Source of the DNA: Actinopolymorpha alba DSM 45243
Lineage (GTDB): Bacteria > Actinomycetota > Actinomycetes > Propionibacteriales > Actinopolymorphaceae
Reading direction: 5' to 3'
Assembly (NCBI RefSeq): GCF_000373925.1
Contig: NZ_KB892708.1
Location: 248,001-312,000 of the forward strand
Length of the DNA: 64,000 nucleotides
Shown: positions 62,260-64,000 of the stretch, piece by piece
Numbering within the stretch: position 1 is the stretch's first letter
Layout: each line of letters opens with the position of its first letter
Translations under genes and position numbers: made by a program
The notes under the pieces: model-generated
What the model was told of the DNA's origin: nothing
Databases searched by the model: none
What the model saw: the letters and a program-made list of their open reading frames with translations, nothing else

Positions 62260-63027
62260 ATGAGCGAGCAGACCACACACCAGAAGATCGCGCTGGTTAC
62301 CGGGGCGAACAAGGGGATCGGCCGTGCGGCTGCCGAGCAGCTCGCTGCGCTGGGCACGACGGTCCTGATCGGGGCCAGAGACCCGCGGCGCGGCGAGGAG
62401 GCCGCTGCGGAGCTGCGCGCGGCAGGCGGCGACGCGCACGCGGTCACCCTGGACGTCACCGACCAGGCCACCGTCCGGGAGGCCGCCAAACAGATCGAGG
62501 CGCGCTTCGGCCACCTCGACGTGCTGATCAACAACGCCGGCATCAGCGGTTCCGGGCAGGTGTCACCCCAAGACGCCTACGACCAGATCCCCAGCACCGT
62601 CGATCTGGACATGGTCCGGGCGGTGTTCGAGACCAACGTCTTCGGGGTTATCGCGGTGACCAACGCCATGCTGCCGCTGCTGCGGCGGTCACCGGCACCG
62701 CGCATCGTCAACGTCAGCTCGCACGCCGCGTCGCTTACCCTCGCCAGCGACCCGGAGGGCCCCTTCGCTTTGCTCCTGCCGTCGGCGGCGTACTCGCCGT
62801 CCAAGAGCGCGCTCACCGCGTTGACCGTGCAGTATGCCAATGAGCTGCGGAAGGACGGCATCCTCGTCAATGCGGTCGCTCCCGGCTACGTCGATACCGA
62901 CAGCAACAACCACACCGGGTTCCTCACCCCAGCGCAGGGCGCCGCCGTCCTGGTGAGTCTGGCCACCCTCGGCGCTGACGGGCCGACCGCCGGGTTCTTC
63001 AGCGAGGAGGGCCCGGTGCCCTGGTGA
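62260..63027 (+). CDS. SDR family oxidoreductase
   Basis: 255-aa NAD(P)-dependent classical short-chain dehydrogenase. The nucleotide motif is TGANKGIG (~14-21), then NNAG, the catalytic serine in NVSSHAA, and YSPSK with Tyr~178 and Lys~182. The C-terminal APGYVDTDSNNHTG is typical of the family's carbonyl-reductase-like group. AAGGGG lies upstream of the ATG. It is probably the main target of the ECF41 sigma factor downstream, as its promoter region resembles that gene's. Confidence 0.92.
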   Translation: MSEQTTHQKIALVTGANKGIGRAAAEQLAALGTTVLIGARDPRRGEEAAAELRAAGGDAHAVTLDVTDQATVREAAKQIEARFGHLDVLINNAGISGSGQVSPQDAYDQIPSTVDLDMVRAVFETNVFGVIAVTNAMLPLLRRSPAPRIVNVSSHAASLTLASDPEGPFALLLPSAAYSPSKSALTALTVQYANELRKDGILVNAVAPGYVDTDSNNHTGFLTPAQGAAVLVSLATLGADGPTAGFFSEEGPVPW

Positions 63028-63045
63028 GGGTGGTCCCTGACCACA

Positions 63046-63085
63046 TGTCACAGATGGGCCGGGGCGTCTTGTCTCGGGTGTCACA
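63046..63085 (+). promoter_or_regulatory. ECF41-type promoter candidates before the sigma gene
   Basis: TGTCACA occurs at 63046-63052 and again at 63079-63085. The first is embedded in a block that matches 62169-62225 with small insertions (TTGTCTCG, then GGT, and a CTCTGA end). Autoregulation by the sigma factor is inferred. The -10 element is not certain. Confidence 0.45.
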
Positions 63086-63114
63086 GACAGGCTCTGATCA
63101 GGACGGTGATGGTC

Positions 63115-63255
63115 ATGCGGGTGTTCGTCGCAGGCGGGACCGGGGTGTTGGGCCGGCGGCTTGTGCCGCAGGCTCACCAGTTGCGGGCGACGGGGCTCGG
63201 CTGGCAGCTGCGCCACCCCTCTTGGCGGCAGGGCTTCCGGGAGGAGCTGGCGTGA
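63115..63255 (+). pseudogene. Internally deleted NAD-dependent epimerase/oxidoreductase, 46-codon remnant
   Basis: The reading frame joins the first residues of an extended SDR (MRVFVAGGTGVLGRRLVPQ, the Rossmann motif) to its last residues (LGWQLRHPSWRQGFREEL) in the same frame, with roughly 200-250 residues missing. The TGA overlaps the GTG of the sigma gene (GTGA), so the deletion kept translational coupling. Such oxidoreductases are common ECF41 partners. The short product can hardly be an enzyme; it may still matter as a coupled leader. Confidence 0.7.
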
Positions 63256-64000
63256 CCCGGGTCGAGGAGTTCCAGGAACTACGGCCGCTGCTGTTCTCGA
63301 TCGCCTACCGGCTCCTGGGCAGTGTGAGCGAGGCCGAGGACGCGGTGCAGGAGACCTGGCTGCGTTATGAGGCCGCCCCGACACCACCCGCCTCGGCCAA
63401 AGCGTTCCTGTCGGCCGTGGTGACCCGGATCTCGATCGACGTGCTGCGCTCGGCCCGTGCCCGGCGGGAGGAGTACGTCGGGCCGTGGTTCCCCGAGCCG
63501 CTGCTGACCGACCCATACCAGGACCCCGAGCGGTCGGCGGAGCTGGCCGACTCGCTGTCGATGGCGGCCCTGCTGCTGCTCGAGCGGCTCAGCCCGCTCG
63601 AACGCGCGGTCTTCGTACTACGAGAGGTGTTCGGATTCGAGTACCCCGAGATCGCGTCGGCCGTAGGGCGATCGGAGGCCGCCTGCCGCCAGCTCGTCGT
63701 GCGGGCGCGCCGTCACCTGGACGCGGGCCGGCCCCGGTTCGAAACCGATCGCAAAGAGCGCGACGAGCTCGCCGGGCGATTCCTCGACGCCTTCCGGGAC
63801 GGGGACGTCGACGGGCTGCGGGAGTTCCTCGCGGCCGACGTCCAGATGGTCGGCGACGGTGGCGGCAAGGCCCCGCAATGGGCCGACCGCTTCATCGGTG
63901 CCGAGAACGTGGCCCGGGTGCTCGCCGCGCTGGTTCCGCTGTTCGCCCGGATCGGAGCGAAGGTGGAGCCGCACCAGATAAACGGCCAGCCAGGCGCGAT
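63252..64000 (+). CDS. ECF41-family RNA polymerase sigma factor (SigJ-like), partial
   Basis: At least 249 residues; the gene runs off the window without a stop. Sigma region 2 is at ~5-70 (LLFSIAYRLLGSVSEAEDAV, then QETWLRYE) and region 4 at ~110-160 (LLLLERLSPLERAVFVLREV, then FEYPEIASAVGRSEAACRQL). The ECF41 hallmarks are present: WFPEP in the linker (~79) and DGGGK in the C-terminal SnoaL-like domain (~201), which regulates sigma activity without an anti-sigma factor. GTG start at 63252. Confidence 0.9.
   Translation, partial: MTRVEEFQELRPLLFSIAYRLLGSVSEAEDAVQETWLRYEAAPTPPASAKAFLSAVVTRISIDVLRSARARREEYVGPWFPEPLLTDPYQDPERSAELADSLSMAALLLLERLSPLERAVFVLREVFGFEYPEIASAVGRSEAACRQLVVRARRHLDAGRPRFETDRKERDELAGRFLDAFRDGDVDGLREFLAADVQMVGDGGGKAPQWADRFIGAENVARVLAALVPLFARIGAKVEPHQINGQPGA

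Noticed and set aside
1-64000. Prophage, integrative element, secondary-metabolite cluster or toxin-antitoxin system
   Set aside because: No integrase, phage, PKS/NRPS or paired toxin-antitoxin genes were recognised; gene order is largely that of a conserved actinobacterial chromosome.

Overview
The window is very GC-rich, uses ATG, GTG and TTG starts freely, and carries a complete Pup-proteasome system plus the mycothiol gene mshC. Together these place it in the Actinomycetota. Genus and species cannot be read from the sequence. Most genes are core chromosomal genes of that phylum. No prophage, insertion sequence, CRISPR array, rRNA or tRNA was seen.

Layout, left to right. (1) 1-14 kb: a partial LLM oxidoreductase, uppP, a PadR-controlled ABC/FtsX-type exporter, a second ABC-2 exporter, and the conserved block histidine phosphatase - DUF3090 - SCO1664-like kinase - mshC. 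A MerR/GyrI-like pair and a PAC2 protein follow. (2) 14-26 kb: cobalamin-dependent methionine synthase (metH), a secreted 5'-nucleotidase, and a five-gene dipeptide/oligopeptide ABC importer (dppABCDF-like). (3) 26-32 kb: a DesK/NarL-type two-component system, a RecB-like nuclease, a site-2 protease with CBS domains, and trmI. (4) 32-50 kb: the protein-degradation locus, with ARC/Mpa ATPase, dop, pup, prcB, prcA, pafA, an FKBP lipoprotein, a DUF3866 protein, pafB, pafC, a small membrane protein, tatA, tatC, a diacylglycerol-kinase-like gene and the helY helicase. Pup is deamidated by Dop, ligated to substrates by PafA, and pupylated proteins are unfolded by ARC into the PrcAB chamber. (5) 50-64 kb: mixed genes including a winged-helix DNA-binding protein, a YbaK deacylase, a secreted GDPD, a 5'-3' exonuclease, an M24 peptidase, Lrp and PadR regulators, an RNA methyltransferase-like gene and a small ATP-dependent DNA ligase. 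The window ends in an ECF41 (SigJ-like) sigma factor and its probable SDR target.

The least ordinary content lies between and around these genes. Four nearly identical ~50-bp perfect or near-perfect palindromes, plus one diverged relative, sit only in intergenic DNA. A second palindrome family built on AATGATCACGT occurs at 34.2 and 57.6 kb. The dop leader contains a duplicated start-signal cassette that creates two tiny ORFs, each linked to the next start by an ATGA overlap, with competing hairpins. A frameshifted kinase tail and an output-less response regulator are the remains of a two-component system lying between ARC and dop. Two internally deleted oxidoreductase genes flank the ECF41 system. 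Many genes have a TANNNT -10 box 6-9 nt before the start codon and no Shine-Dalgarno sequence, which suggests widespread leaderless transcription. Starts were chosen with that in mind.
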